Below the pieces are notes generated by a model. That model was given only the letters and a program-made list of their open reading frames with translations, was not told where the DNA came from and made no database searches. Made by a program: the position numbers and the translations under genes. Positions 29,040 through 39,700 of a stretch of DNA of 64,000 nt are shown here, piece after piece (the stretch's first letter is position 1; every line of letters begins with the position of its first letter). Source of the stretch: an uncultured Pseudomonadota bacterium (lineage in GTDB: Bacteria; Myxococcota_A; UBA796; GCA-2862545); contig CAIOSP010000054.1 in assembly GCA_903861005.1 (NCBI GenBank), positions 1-64,000 on the forward strand. Direction: 5' to 3'.

Positions 29040-29573
29040 ATGACGCTCGTGCTGGCTGCGCTTCTGGGTGTCCTGGGCTGGACCTTCACCGAGTACATGT
29101 TCCACCGCTTCTTGGGCCACGAGTACGCCAAGTACACGGAGTTCGGGACGCAGCACCTGCATCACCACCGTGACCAGGACTACTTCGCGCCGGCCTCCGC
29201 CAAGGCGAAGCTGTCGGTGGTCGTGTCGGTGTTGATCGGGCTGGTGGCGGTGCCGTTGGCGGGCTGGACGCACGGGGTCGTGTTCACGGCTTCGCTCGTC
29301 TCCAGCTACCTGATCTACGAGTTCATCCATCGCGACCTGCACGTTCGCGCGCCCACGGGCGCCTACGGTCGCTGGGCGCGTCGTCACCACATGGCGCACC
29401 ACCACACGTCGCCGGGTCTGAACCACGGCGTGACCTCGCCCATCTGGGACATCGTGTTCGGCACCAGGACCACGTCCGACAGCGTGCGCGTGCCCAAGGC
29501 GAAGGCGCCGGTCTGGCTTCGTGAAGCCAAGGATGACCGTTACGCCGAGGACTACCAGCTGTTCGGTCGGTAG
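29040..29573 (+). CDS. fatty-acid hydroxylase/carotenoid hydroxylase-like protein
   Basis: This 177-residue membrane protein has an N-terminal transmembrane helix and the His boxes of the fatty-acid hydroxylase superfamily: HRFLGHE, HLHHHRDQ, HRDLH, and RRHHMAHHH. These ligate a di-iron centre. The small size resembles beta-carotene hydroxylase (CrtZ) and fatty-acid 2-hydroxylase-like proteins; no carotenoid genes are adjacent, so a lipid substrate is equally possible. ATG 29040 has a GGGGGGT run just upstream. It is divergent from the polytopic membrane protein. Confidence 0.82.
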   Translation: MTLVLAALLGVLGWTFTEYMFHRFLGHEYAKYTEFGTQHLHHHRDQDYFAPASAKAKLSVVVSVLIGLVAVPLAGWTHGVVFTASLVSSYLIYEFIHRDLHVRAPTGAYGRWARRHHMAHHHTSPGLNHGVTSPIWDIVFGTRTTSDSVRVPKAKAPVWLREAKDDRYAEDYQLFGR

Positions 29574-29655
29574 TCTCGGAGGGCGCCCAGGCCGGGTCGG
29601 ACGGGACTTGACCCCGGCGAGTGTGGTACACCACGCGGCATGCCCTGGAGTGTCC

Positions 29656-32600
29656 GTGCGTTCCGGTCTCATCTTGTTGTCCATGCTGGTGGGCTGCGCC
29701 CGCCCCGCCGAGGGCCTCCGCCGAACCCCGGATGGGGACGGACCCACCGTCACCATCGACTGGGACGCGGAGCCGCTGCCGGAGCTGCCGTTCCCCAACG
29801 ACCTCTCCACGATCGCCGACAGCAGCTCGCCGACCGGCCTTCGCCTGAACATCCCGACGGGCACCAAGACCGAGTACGAGCACCGCACCCGGATGAAGCT
29901 CGACGAGCTGACCGGCTTCGGCGTCTACCAACCGATCAGCGTCGGCTTCGAGGCCGCGCTTGACCTCGACAACATCGTCGCGCGTCACCCCAATGACTTC
30001 GAGAAGGAGACCGCGTTCGACGACGACGCGTTCTACCTGATCGACGTCACGCCGGGCTCTCCGGACTACGGCAAGCCCGTGGCGCTCGACGTGGGCCACG
30101 GCCGCTACCCGTACGACGTCATGGATCCGAACCGCTACTTCCCGAACGATCCGCGCGCGGGCGAGCCCAGCCTGATCTTCGAGACAGCCGACGAGGACCT
30201 CAACCACAACGGGTCGATGGATCCGGGCGAGGACACCGACGGCGACGGCGTGCTCGACGTGCCGAACGTCTACCCGGAGGGCGGTGATCACTTCGAGGAC
30301 CTGTTGACCTTCTACGAGAAGGAGACCAACTCCCTCATCGTGCGTCCGGTCATGCCGCTGCGTGAGGAGACCACCTACGCGATGGTCCTCACGAACCGGC
30401 TCGTCGGCGAGGACGGCAACCCGATCCAGTCGCCGTGGGCGTACGTCAACCACACGCGGCAGACGCACGCGCTCGACCCGCTGCGCGACATCCTGCCGGA
30501 CTACGGCATGTCGACCGACGACGTCGCGTTCGCGTGGACGTTCACGACCGGCCGCATCACCGGCGACCTGCGCGACCTGCACGCGGCGATCTTCGACGGC
30601 AAGGGCCCCTACGCCAAGCTGCACGACGAGTACCCGGGCACGATCACCGAGGCGCTTCAGATCCACGAGCAGTCGACGAGCGATCACTGGAACCTGCCCG
30701 AGGCCGTGCTCGCGGCCACGCTGCCCGCGCTCGACCTGGCGTCCGGCGAGGGCGTGAGCGTCATCCTCAACGCCTACGACGGCTTCGCCGATCGTATGGT
30801 CGGCGGCGCGTTCGTCACGCCCTACCTGCTGACGGACACGGACGACAACGGCAGCGACACCTCCGACGAGTGGTGGAAGCTCAACCCGGTGACCGGCTCG
30901 GTCGTCCAGTCCCCCATGCGCGTCCCGTTCACCTGCGTCATCCCGAGGGCCGAGAACGGCTTCAAGCCGCCCTTCCAGGTGGGCATCTACGGTCACGGCT
31001 ACGGAAGCTCGCGCGTCGAGTTCATCGCCTGGGCGGGCACGCTCGCGCGCTTCGGCATCGCGGCCTGCTCCATGGACTTCCCTGGGCATGGCGTGTCGCT
31101 TGGCGCCGACCAGCTCCAGACCGCCAAGGACCTCCTCCAGATCACAGGCCTCACGCCGTTCCTCTCTCACCTGTTCGACTCACGCGCGCGCGACCTGAAC
31201 AACGACGGTGAGGTGGACTCCGGTGGTGATCAGTGGGTCGCGGATCCGTTCCACACGCGCGATCAGGTGCGTCAGGCGGTGGTCGACTGGATGGCGTTCA
31301 CGCGCGCCATCAAGAACTGCGGCACCGGCGAAATGAAGCTCGTCGGCTACGACGCGGACGGGCACCCGGTCGATACCGGCGACACGCGCGTCACCTGTGA
31401 CTGGGACGACGACGGCATGGCGGACATTGGCGGCCCGGACGCCAAGATCACGCTGTTCGGTGGATCGCTCGGCGGCATCAACGCGGGCGTCGCCGCGGCG
31501 GTCATCCCCGAGATCTCCGCCTTCGTGCCGGTCGTGCCGGGCGGCGGCATCGCCGACGTCGGCATCCGCACTGAGATCGGCGGCGCGGTGGAGGCCTTCG
31601 TCGGTCGCCTGCTGAACCCGCTCGTCCTGGGCTACCCGGACGGCGACGGCGTGCGGATCACGCAGATGGCCGTGTCGATCACCGACATGAAGGAGCTGCC
31701 GATCGACCGCATCTCGTCGATCCCGGCAGGCGGTCACGTCGAGCTGGTCAACCTCAAGACCGGTGAGATGCGCTCGGCGCCCATCTTCCCTGACGGCCAC
31801 TTCCGCGTCGCGATCCTGTCTGACGCGATGAACCCCACCGAGAAGCGCAAGGCCACCGGCATGCCGGACGCGGGCCCCATGCCTGAGACCCTCTACGAGA
31901 TCCCGCACAACGACGGCCTCGGCGACCCGCTGGTGCTCGACGTGTTTGACGCCGACGGCAACCTGGTCAAGGAGATCGACTCGTGGTCCGCGGACGTGAT
32001 GCACGAGGGCATCACGATGCGCGCGGGCTCACCGCTCGTCGCGATGGCCGAAGGCAACGGCGAGCTGCGCGGCAGCCCCACGGCGCGTCGCCTGGCCACC
32101 GTGTCCGCGATGGTGCTCGAAGGTGGCGACCCGATCGCCTACGCGCGTCACTACGTCGAGGAGCCCTTCCAGGACCTCGGCGGCAAGCCCAGCAACGTCC
32201 TGCTCATGCCGACCATCGGTGACCCGTGGGTGTGCATCAACACCGGCATCGCGCTCGCGCGCGCGGCGGGCGTCATCGACTGGCAGCACATCGACCCGCG
32301 CTACGGCATGACGGTCGACCAGTGGCTGATCGATCGGCAGGTGATCCGCGGGGCGGAGGAGCGCGGCCCGTGGCGTGACGCCGGCGGGAACCCGATCCTG
32401 TTCGACCCGGATGATCTCGACGACGGCACCGACCAGTTCGGCGCGCCGAGCGACACGCCTCTGCGCGCGTCGATCACCAGCGACTCCGGAATCACGGGCC
32501 TTCGGCTGCCCTACGTCGAGGCGACCGGCGTGCACGGCTTCTCGGTGCCGGAGCCCGAGCGGCCCTTCGACATCGCGAACTACGCGGTCTACCTGATCGG

Positions 32601-32706
32601 GTCGTACCTCGGCTCGGGCGGCACCAAGCTCGAAGATCGGCCCTGCATGGAGGACGGATCATGCTCCGACTTCCCACCCTTCCCGATGTCGGCGGGGGTG
32701 CGCTGA
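29656..32706 (+). CDS. large secreted alpha/beta-hydrolase lipoprotein
   Basis: This 1016-residue protein is read from GTG 29656 (GGAG 5 bases upstream) with signal MRSGLILLSMLVGC. It carries an Asp-rich Ca-binding-like stretch (DEDLNHNGSMDPGEDTDGDG) and a hydrolase core with oxyanion-type GIYGHGYGSSR and nucleophile elbow FGGSLGGINAG (Ser604). The C-terminal third has no motif. A lipase, esterase or peptidase function is plausible. Its stop overlaps the start of the outer-membrane barrel gene (TGATG), so the two form a unit. Large size and many acidic residues suggest an exported, Ca-stabilised enzyme. Confidence 0.78.
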   Translation: MRSGLILLSMLVGCARPAEGLRRTPDGDGPTVTIDWDAEPLPELPFPNDLSTIADSSSPTGLRLNIPTGTKTEYEHRTRMKLDELTGFGVYQPISVGFEAALDLDNIVARHPNDFEKETAFDDDAFYLIDVTPGSPDYGKPVALDVGHGRYPYDVMDPNRYFPNDPRAGEPSLIFETADEDLNHNGSMDPGEDTDGDGVLDVPNVYPEGGDHFEDLLTFYEKETNSLIVRPVMPLREETTYAMVLTNRLVGEDGNPIQSPWAYVNHTRQTHALDPLRDILPDYGMSTDDVAFAWTFTTGRITGDLRDLHAAIFDGKGPYAKLHDEYPGTITEALQIHEQSTSDHWNLPEAVLAATLPALDLASGEGVSVILNAYDGFADRMVGGAFVTPYLLTDTDDNGSDTSDEWWKLNPVTGSVVQSPMRVPFTCVIPRAENGFKPPFQVGIYGHGYGSSRVEFIAWAGTLARFGIAACSMDFPGHGVSLGADQLQTAKDLLQITGLTPFLSHLFDSRARDLNNDGEVDSGGDQWVADPFHTRDQVRQAVVDWMAFTRAIKNCGTGEMKLVGYDADGHPVDTGDTRVTCDWDDDGMADIGGPDAKITLFGGSLGGINAGVAAAVIPEISAFVPVVPGGGIADVGIRTEIGGAVEAFVGRLLNPLVLGYPDGDGVRITQMAVSITDMKELPIDRISSIPAGGHVELVNLKTGEMRSAPIFPDGHFRVAILSDAMNPTEKRKATGMPDAGPMPETLYEIPHNDGLGDPLVLDVFDADGNLVKEIDSWSADVMHEGITMRAGSPLVAMAEGNGELRGSPTARRLATVSAMVLEGGDPIAYARHYVEEPFQDLGGKPSNVLLMPTIGDPWVCINTGIALARAAGVIDWQHIDPRYGMTVDQWLIDRQVIRGAEERGPWRDAGGNPILFDPDDLDDGTDQFGAPSDTPLRASITSDSGITGLRLPYVEATGVHGFSVPEPERPFDIANYAVYLIGSYLGSGGTKLEDRPCMEDGSCSDFPPFPMSAGVR

Positions 32707-34403
32707 TGACGACCCTCCTGATTCAGTTGGCCCTCACGGGCGCTGCGTGGGCCGATGAGCCCGCGACCGTCATCGCCGAGCCTGTCGCCGCCACAGTCGC
32801 CGTGGAGTCGGCCGCGCCTGTTTCCGAGCCTGCGCCCGTCACGACGGCGGCGCCCGAGCCGATCCAGGCCCCGTCGGAGTCCACGCCTGCGGGCGAGCCG
32901 ATCGACACCACCCCAAAGCTCAGCCCGCCGCTCCCGGCGCCTCCGCCCGCGCCGCACCGCTTCGCCCACAACTTCGGCGACTCCGGCTGGTTTATCGACA
33001 CCGCAGGGTCGATTCGGTACATCGGCGCGACCCATCCGGACTTCGTCGTCGACCCGTACGGCACCAAGGTCGGGCAGGACTTTGCGCTCGACAGCCGCTA
33101 CCGAGCCTCGCTCGGCGCCGGCTGGAAGGGCCTGCGCGCTGAGACGCAGTGGGACTTCCTCACGGGTCAGGTCGCGGGCGACACCTGGGATCTGCCGGTC
33201 ACGCTCGACGCGCGTCGCCGCGATGACCTCACCGCCACGTCGCGCGACGGCATCGTGCCGCGTCGTGCGTCGCTCACCGCGCGCTCCGATGACGGCTTTA
33301 TCATCGAGGCCGGCTTGGTCCCCGCGACCACGTGGGGCCTGGGCATGCTCGCGAACGGCGGCGAGGGCGACCCGCTCTTCGGCCGCACCGACCGCGGCGA
33401 CCGGATGCTGCGCTTCCGCATGACCGCGTTTCCGTTCTCGCACGGCGCCAAGCCTCTCCCCATCTTCCTCACCGTCGCGTTCGACCGCGTGGTGGAGGAC
33501 GACACGGCGCGTTGGCGCGACGGGCAGATCGCCTACCAAGTAGTGGGATCGCTGCTGTGGGCCGATCCGATGGGCCGCAAGGGCGGCGTGTTCTACACGT
33601 ACCGCACGCAGACCGAGCCGGGTGACGTGAAGCGCCCGACCGACGTGTCTGCGATCGACGGCTACGTCGACATGCCTCTGGCGCTCGGCGACTCGGGCTG
33701 GAAGGCGCGCTTCGCCGCTGAAGGCGCGGGTCTTGTGGGCACCACCCAGCGCATCCTGACCTACGCGGACCCCACGTCGACGAAGATCCGCTCGGGCGGC
33801 TTCGCGGCGCTCGTGAGCTTTGACGCGCCGAACAACGAGGCGCGCGTGCAGCTGCGCGGCGGTTTCGCCAGCGCGTCGGGCGATCCGGATGCGAGCAAGC
33901 TCCAGGACTTCACGTTCGACAGCAACTACGACGTCGGCATGATCCTCTTCGACGAACTGATGGGCGGCGTCGAGGCGGGTACCTACGCGCTGCTGACCGA
34001 CACGACGAACGCCGGTCGCCCGCCCTACGGCGCCGATGGGTTGCTCACCGAGGGCTCGTTCCGTCGCGCGACCTACGTCCAGCCCTCCATCACCTACGCG
34101 CCGATCGACTGGCTTGAGGTGCGCCTGGGCTACGTCGCCGCGTGGGGCACGGGTCCGATCGCGCAGCCGTTCACCACCTTCCGCAACGGCGGCACGCCCA
34201 CCAACCAGTTGGGTGAGGAGACGCACGGCAACTACATGGGCAGCGAGATCGACTGGGCTGTTGGCCTGGGTCGCGGTCCCCACACGTTGCCGTGGTGGTT
34301 CCGCCCGCGCCTCGTCGTGCAGGGCGCCGCGGCGATCGTCGGCAAGAACCTGGGCGGCGGCACGCTCAACCAGGTGATGATCACCGGTCAGGTCGACTGG
34401 TAG
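32706..34403 (+). CDS. outer-membrane beta-barrel protein
   Basis: This 565-residue protein has a signal peptide (LLIQLALTGAAWADEP), then an Ala/Pro/Glu-rich linker (about residues 20-80) and a long beta-rich domain of alternating strands (IRYIGATHPDFVV and VRLGYVAAWGTGP), ending in NQVMITGQVDW. The C-terminal aromatic residue is the usual barrel signature. No porin motif is visible. Start ATG 32706 overlaps the preceding stop codon. With its neighbour it may make a surface hydrolase/pore pair. Confidence 0.74.
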   Translation: MTTLLIQLALTGAAWADEPATVIAEPVAATVAVESAAPVSEPAPVTTAAPEPIQAPSESTPAGEPIDTTPKLSPPLPAPPPAPHRFAHNFGDSGWFIDTAGSIRYIGATHPDFVVDPYGTKVGQDFALDSRYRASLGAGWKGLRAETQWDFLTGQVAGDTWDLPVTLDARRRDDLTATSRDGIVPRRASLTARSDDGFIIEAGLVPATTWGLGMLANGGEGDPLFGRTDRGDRMLRFRMTAFPFSHGAKPLPIFLTVAFDRVVEDDTARWRDGQIAYQVVGSLLWADPMGRKGGVFYTYRTQTEPGDVKRPTDVSAIDGYVDMPLALGDSGWKARFAAEGAGLVGTTQRILTYADPTSTKIRSGGFAALVSFDAPNNEARVQLRGGFASASGDPDASKLQDFTFDSNYDVGMILFDELMGGVEAGTYALLTDTTNAGRPPYGADGLLTEGSFRRATYVQPSITYAPIDWLEVRLGYVAAWGTGPIAQPFTTFRNGGTPTNQLGEETHGNYMGSEIDWAVGLGRGPHTLPWWFRPRLVVQGAAAIVGKNLGGGTLNQVMITGQVDW

Positions 34404-34411
34404 ACGTGGTG

Positions 34412-34442
34412 GCGGGGCGTGGCCAACCGGTCGACGCCCCGC
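34412..34442. terminator. possible bidirectional terminator between convergent genes
   Basis: GCGGGGCGT and ACGCCCCGC form a 9-base-pair stem with a 13-base loop, between the ends of the barrel gene and the IPT/TIG lipoprotein. There is no T run, so the call is tentative. Confidence 0.4.
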
Positions 34443-34505
34443 GACGCACCGCGTGGTGTGCCGAGGGTGTGAACGCCCCGGACCGCGCCACGCAGCGACC
34501 CGCGC

Positions 34506-35762
34506 TTAGTTCATGTCCGCCGCGCCGACGACCCAAGTCTCGCTCAGGCCGACGATGGTGGAGCGGTCCATCGGGAGCACGGCGGTGCGCTCCTGGATGC
34601 GCACGACCTGGATGTTGATGTAGTCGGTCGCGCGCTGCTTCCAGGTGGTCCACGCGTTCGCCGGGATGGTGAACGCGCCGTTGTCCGGCACCGCGCAGGT
34701 GACCTCCTGCACGAAGGTCAGCGTGCCCGCCACGTCGGTGTAGTGGGTCAGGATGAAGAGCATGTAGTCGCCGCCCGAGCCGTTCCAGCGGATGTCGAAG
34801 CTCTGGTTCACGTTCGGCGCGTTGGTGTTGGTGATCGCCGGGCTGGTGACCTCGAAGTTGTCGAGGCCCTTGAGGATCTGGCTCACGGTGAACGACGGCC
34901 ACCACGCGGGCCCGACCGACGGATCGAGGTCGAAGAACGTGGCGGACGGCGCGACGGTGATCGGCTGATCCGCGGACCTGAAGAAGCCGGCGAGCGTGGC
35001 GTCCTCCGGCATGGCGATGGTGGTGCCGCCGCCGGTGACGCTGAGCTGGGCAGCGCCCGGGTCGCGGTAGGTGACGCCGACGCCGCCCGTGTAGTTGTTG
35101 GCGCACGAGCCCATGGTCGGCGCGAACAGGCTCCAGAACTGGAAGCCTGCGACCGGCTGCACGAACCCACCGTACGTCAACGCGTACGACAGGTTGGGGT
35201 TGGTCCAGTAGCCGCCGCGGTAGCGGGTCTTGTCCAGCATGAGCAGGCCGCCCACCTTGCCGTCCGCGTCGGCCCAGTAGCGGTAGGCGTCCGGCAGGGT
35301 GTCGGTGCCGCCGCGCGTGGTGACCTTCACGCTGACCTTGCCGACCACGCTGACCTGGGGCGACTCGACGACCGCGGTCGTGCCGTTGGTGGAGAGCACG
35401 GTGGCGACCTCGCCGCCGAACTCCACGTCCAGGCCCGCCACCAGGTTGCTGCCGGTGATCGTGACCTCGGTCCCGCCAAAGTTGGTGCCATAGTCCGGGT
35501 CGACGGACAAGATGGTCGGCGCGCTGGGTGCGGGCAGGTCCGTGTCGGCGACGTCCGTGTCGGCGCCGGTCGTGGAGCCGTCGGTGTCCTGACCACCGCC
35601 ACCGCCGACACCGCCGCCACCGTCCGTGTCGGTGCCGTTGCCGCCGGGGAGGCCCTGGTCGGTGTCGCCGCCGCCCGACTTGTCGTTGGTGTACGAGCTG
35701 AGCCCGACGCTGTTGCAGGCGGCGGCCAAGACCGAGGACATCACGAACGTGCGAACGCGCAT
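34506..35762 (-). CDS. lipoprotein with IPT/TIG domain and DTD linker
   Basis: This 418-residue lipoprotein has signal MRVRTFVMSSVLAAAC followed by a Gly/Asp/Thr-rich linker with repeated DTD (about residues 28-75). The IPT/TIG-like Ig fold follows (ILSVDPDYGTNFGGTEVTI, VEFGGEVATV), and the C-terminal part is a further beta-rich domain. Such domains bind carbohydrate or protein on the cell surface. The DTD linker resembles those in the lipoproteins at 50996 and 60742. It is convergent with the outer-membrane barrel. Confidence 0.75.
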   Translation of the reverse strand: MRVRTFVMSSVLAAACNSVGLSSYTNDKSGGGDTDQGLPGGNGTDTDGGGGVGGGGGQDTDGSTTGADTDVADTDLPAPSAPTILSVDPDYGTNFGGTEVTITGSNLVAGLDVEFGGEVATVLSTNGTTAVVESPQVSVVGKVSVKVTTRGGTDTLPDAYRYWADADGKVGGLLMLDKTRYRGGYWTNPNLSYALTYGGFVQPVAGFQFWSLFAPTMGSCANNYTGGVGVTYRDPGAAQLSVTGGGTTIAMPEDATLAGFFRSADQPITVAPSATFFDLDPSVGPAWWPSFTVSQILKGLDNFEVTSPAITNTNAPNVNQSFDIRWNGSGGDYMLFILTHYTDVAGTLTFVQEVTCAVPDNGAFTIPANAWTTWKQRATDYINIQVVRIQERTAVLPMDRSTIVGLSETWVVGAADMN

Positions 35763-35891
35763 GCGATTTCCAGGAAACGGGGAGGAATTCCCTCTCTAGC
35801 CTGACATTCCGGGGTCTGTCACTTCCCGTGGAGGGGTGCGTGGCGCGAGGGGCTGGATTAGGAGGCGCCCGCTGTATGCCCTGGAGAACCC

Positions 35892-36221
35892 TTGTCTCAC
35901 CGCGAGCCCGACAACAATTCCCCTGCAAAGGACGCTCTGACGACGTTCTTGTTCGTCGTCATCCCGTTCGCGGCCGCCGTGGTCGCGGGGCTGTACTTCA
36001 TCGGCGGCATTGGCGCGCACCACGCCGAAGCCGAGGGCGCTCCCGCTGCTGAGGCCGCTCCTGCCGCCGAGGCCGCTCCTGCCACGGCGCCCGCCGAGGC
36101 TGCCCCCGCCGCCGCTCCGGCCGAGGCCGCTCCTGCCGCCGCTCCCGCTGAGGGCGCTGCCGCTCCCGCGGCCGCTCCCGCCGAGGGCGCCGTCGCCCCC
36201 GCCGCGGCCCCTGCGCCCTGA
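35892..36221 (+). CDS. membrane-anchored Ala/Pro/Glu-repeat protein
   Basis: The predicted 109-residue protein starts at TTG 35892 with GGAG 5 bases ahead (ctggagaaccc). One transmembrane helix (FLFVVIPFAAAVVAGLYFIGG, about residues 19-39) precedes a periplasmic tail made of imperfect AAPAEAAPAA repeats. The tail is low-complexity and probably extended, like linkers in TonB or lipoprotein-anchoring proteins. The next gene starts about 30 bases later and also encodes a membrane protein. The function is unknown; the TTG start is inferred. Confidence 0.6.
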   Translation: MSHREPDNNSPAKDALTTFLFVVIPFAAAVVAGLYFIGGIGAHHAEAEGAPAAEAAPAAEAAPATAPAEAAPAAAPAEAAPAAAPAEGAAAPAAAPAEGAVAPAAAPAP

Positions 36222-36250
36222 ATCAGGGCCCGCCTTCGCCGCTGCGCAGC

Positions 36251-36649
36251 GTGCTGGCGGTCTTGGGTGGCGTGATGATCTCGGGCGCCGTCGTGATGGT
36301 GTTCGAGGTCGCGGGCATGTCGTTGTTTCCGCTCCCCGCGGACATCGACGTGAACGATCCCGCGTCCTTGGGCGCCAACATGGCCCGGATCCCGTTCCCG
36401 GCGTTGGCGTCGGTCGTCTTGGGCTGGTTGTTCGGCACAAGCGCCGGGGCAGCGTTCGCCGCTTGGCGGACGCCCGGCGGCGCCCGGCGCAGCGCGGTCA
36501 CCGTCGGCGTGGCCATGCAGGCCGCAGGCGTGGCGGATCTGATGTCCTTCCCGCACCCGCATTGGATGATCGCCGCCGCGGCGGTGGTCTTCCTGCCGCC
36601 CTCCTGGCTGGTCGGCGGCTTGTTCGAGGCCCGAGGCGGACAGGATTGA
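36251..36649 (+). CDS. small polytopic membrane protein
   Basis: This 132-residue protein has about four membrane segments (AVLGGVMISGAVVMVFEVAG; ALASVVLGWLFGTSAGAAF; AVTVGVAMQAAGVADLMSF; MIAAAAVVFLPPSWLVGGLF). GTG 36251 opens directly into the first segment but has no clear Shine-Dalgarno; reading could begin slightly upstream. No family recognised. It probably shares a transcript with the repeat-tailed protein before it. Confidence 0.58.
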   Translation: MLAVLGGVMISGAVVMVFEVAGMSLFPLPADIDVNDPASLGANMARIPFPALASVVLGWLFGTSAGAAFAAWRTPGGARRSAVTVGVAMQAAGVADLMSFPHPHWMIAAAAVVFLPPSWLVGGLFEARGGQD

Positions 36650-36729
36650 GCCGGTTCGGGGCGTGTGACCGACCCTGACCGTGCCCATCCCTCCGGCCCG
36701 CGCTACCCGCGCTGACCGGGAGTCTCGGG

Positions 36730-39700
36730 ATGGCGGATCCGACCCACATCGTCGTGCGCAACGCGCGCACACACAACCTGCGTGGCATTGACGTGGACGT
36801 GCCGCGGCACGCGCTGGTCGTGTTCACGGGTGTGAGCGGCTCGGGCAAGTCGTCGCTGGTGTTCGACACCATCCACCTGGAGGGCCAGCGCCGCTTCATG
36901 GAGTCGCTGTCGTCCTACGCGCGCCAGTTTCTGGGCCAGATGGAGCGCCCGGAGGTCGACTCGGTGGAAGGCGTCAGCCCCACGGTGTCCATCGACCAGA
37001 AGACGGTGAACCGCAACCCGCGCTCCACGGTGGGCACCACCACCGAGATATTCGACCACCTTCGGCTGCTATGGGCGCGCCTGGGTACGCCGCACTGCCC
37101 GATCTGCGACACCCCGGTCTCGCGCCTGGGCGCCGGCCAGATCGTCGACGAGATCATGACCCGTGGCGCCGGGCACCGCGTGTCGATCCTCGCGCCGGTG
37201 GTCCGCGAGCGCAAGGGCGAGTACCGCAAGGAGATGACCGACCTGGCGCGCGACGGCTGGGTGCGCGCGCGCGTCGACGGCGAGATGATCCGCCTGGACG
37301 AGCCGCCCGAGCTCGACCGCTACAAGAAGCACACGATCGAGGTCGTCGTCGACCGGCTGACCCCGACCGCGGCCGATCGCGGCCGCCTGGCCGAGGCCGT
37401 GGAGACGGCGCTGCGCATGGGCGAGCGCGCGGTCACCGTGCTCACCGACGAAGAGGACGCGCGCACCTACGGCACCGAACGCGCCTGCGTGAACCACCCG
37501 GAGCAGACCATCCCGGAGCTGGAGCCGCGGCTCTTCTCGTTCAACAGCCCGCAGGGCGCGTGCCCCACCTGTGACGGCCTCGGCCTGCTCGCCGCGTTCG
37601 AGCCCGATCGCATGGTCGATTCGCGCAAGCCGATCCGCGACGCGGTCCTGGTGTTCAACGCCGACGGCAAGATCCCGTTCGGCTCGCTGACGGTCGACAC
37701 GCTCGTCGCCATCGCCAAGGCGCTGGGCGCGGACCTCAAGGCGCCGGTGTCGTCGTGGACCGCGGCGCAGCGCCACAAGCTGCTCCACGGCGACGAGAAC
37801 ATCCTCTGGCGCTCCGAGACCCGGGACGGCCGCCAGCGCCAGCGCGAGTGGGCGGGCCTGATCCCGATGATGGATCAGATCTGGCACTACACCAAGTTCC
37901 CCGGCTTGGAGAAGTACCGGACCGAGGCCCCGTGCCCCGACTGCCACGGCGCGCGCCTGAGCCCCATCGCGCGGGCGGTGCGCTTCCGCGGCCTGGCGAT
38001 CCATGAGGTCTCCGGCATGACCGTGCGCGACGCGCACGCGCTGTTCGAGGGCATCGGCCTGGAAGGCGACGAGCGCCTGATCGGCGCGCTGCTGCTGCAG
38101 GAGATCCGCGCTCGCCTGACCTTCCTCTCCGAGGTCGGTCTGGACTACCTGTCGCTGTCGCGCTCGGCCGCCACGCTGTCCGGCGGCGAGAGCCAGCGCA
38201 TCCGACTGGCCAGTCAGGTCGGCAGCGGCCTGCAGGGCGTCACCTACGTGCTCGACGAGCCGAGCATCGGCCTGCACCCGCGCGACAACCAGCGCCTGCT
38301 CCACGCGATCCGTCGCCTGCGCGATCGCGGCAACTCGGTGCTGGTGGTCGAGCATGACGCCGAGACCATCCTCGCCGCGGACTGGGTGGTCGACATCGGG
38401 CCGGGCGCCGGTCGCGAGGGCGGCCACCTCGTCGCGTCGGGGCCGCCGTCGCGCGTGATGCGCGGCCCGGGCCTCACCGCTGAGTACCTGCGCGGTGAGC
38501 GGTTCATCGCGCTGCGCGCCGAGCGCCGCGTGAGCGATGGCCGCGAGCTGGTCGTGCGCGGCGCGCGCATCCACAACCTGAAGGACGTCACGCTGCGGCT
38601 GCCGCTCGGCATCATGAGCGTGATCACGGGCGTCAGCGGATCGGGCAAGTCGTCGCTCGCGTTCGGCGTGCTGGAGCCTTCGCTCGTCAGCATGCTCGAA
38701 GGCGGCACGCCGATCGACTGCGACGCCGTCGAAGGCGTGGAGCACCTCGGATCGCTCGTGCGCATCAACCAGCGCCCTATCGGCCGCACGCCGCGCTCCA
38801 ACCCCGCCACCTACACCGGCGCGATGGACCTGATCCGTGACCTGTTCGCCGCCACCCAGGAGGCGCGCGTCCGCGGCTACACCAAGTCGCAGTTCTCCTT
38901 CAACGTGCCCGGCGGCCGCTGCGAGTCGTGCGAGGGCGCCGGCGTCCGTACGATCGAGATGCAGTTCCTGCCCGACGTCGAGGTCCCGTGCGAGACCTGC
39001 GGCGGGCGTCGCTTCTCGCGCGAGATCCTCGACATCACTTGGAAGGGTCGCAGCGTCACCGAGATCCTGGAGCTGACGATCGGCGAGGCGCTCGAGGTGT
39101 TCGCCGGCGTGCCCAAGCTCAAGCGCATCCTCCAGACGCTGGTCGACGTGGGCCTGGATTACGTCGCGCTCGGGCAGTCGAGCACCACGCTGTCGGGCGG
39201 CGAGGCGCAGCGCATCAAGCTCGCCTCCGAGCTGCACAAGCCGTCGCGCGGCCACACGCTCTACCTGCTCGACGAGCCCACTACGGGGCTTCACTGGCAG
39301 GACGTCGACCGCCTGCTGCACGCGCTGGACCGGCTGGTCGACGCGGGCAACACCGTCGTCATCGTCGAGCACCACACCGACGTGATCAAGCGCGCCGACT
39401 GGATCGTCGACCTGGGCCCCGAGGGCGGCGACGCGGGCGGACGCATCTTGGCCGAGGGCACGCCCGAGCAGATCGCGCGGCAGGACAGCGCCACCGGCCA
39501 CGCGCTCGCGGCGCTGCCTGAGCTGGGCGGCGTCGCGCCGATCGTCGCCGACGCGCCGCTCGTGTACGACGGCGCCCGCGAGGGCACACCCACCGCGATC
39601 GTCCTCGAAGGCGCGCGCCAGCACAACCTGCAGAGCGTGGACGTCCGTATTCCGCACGGTAAGCTCACCGTGATCACGGGGCCCTCGGGCAGCGGCAAGA

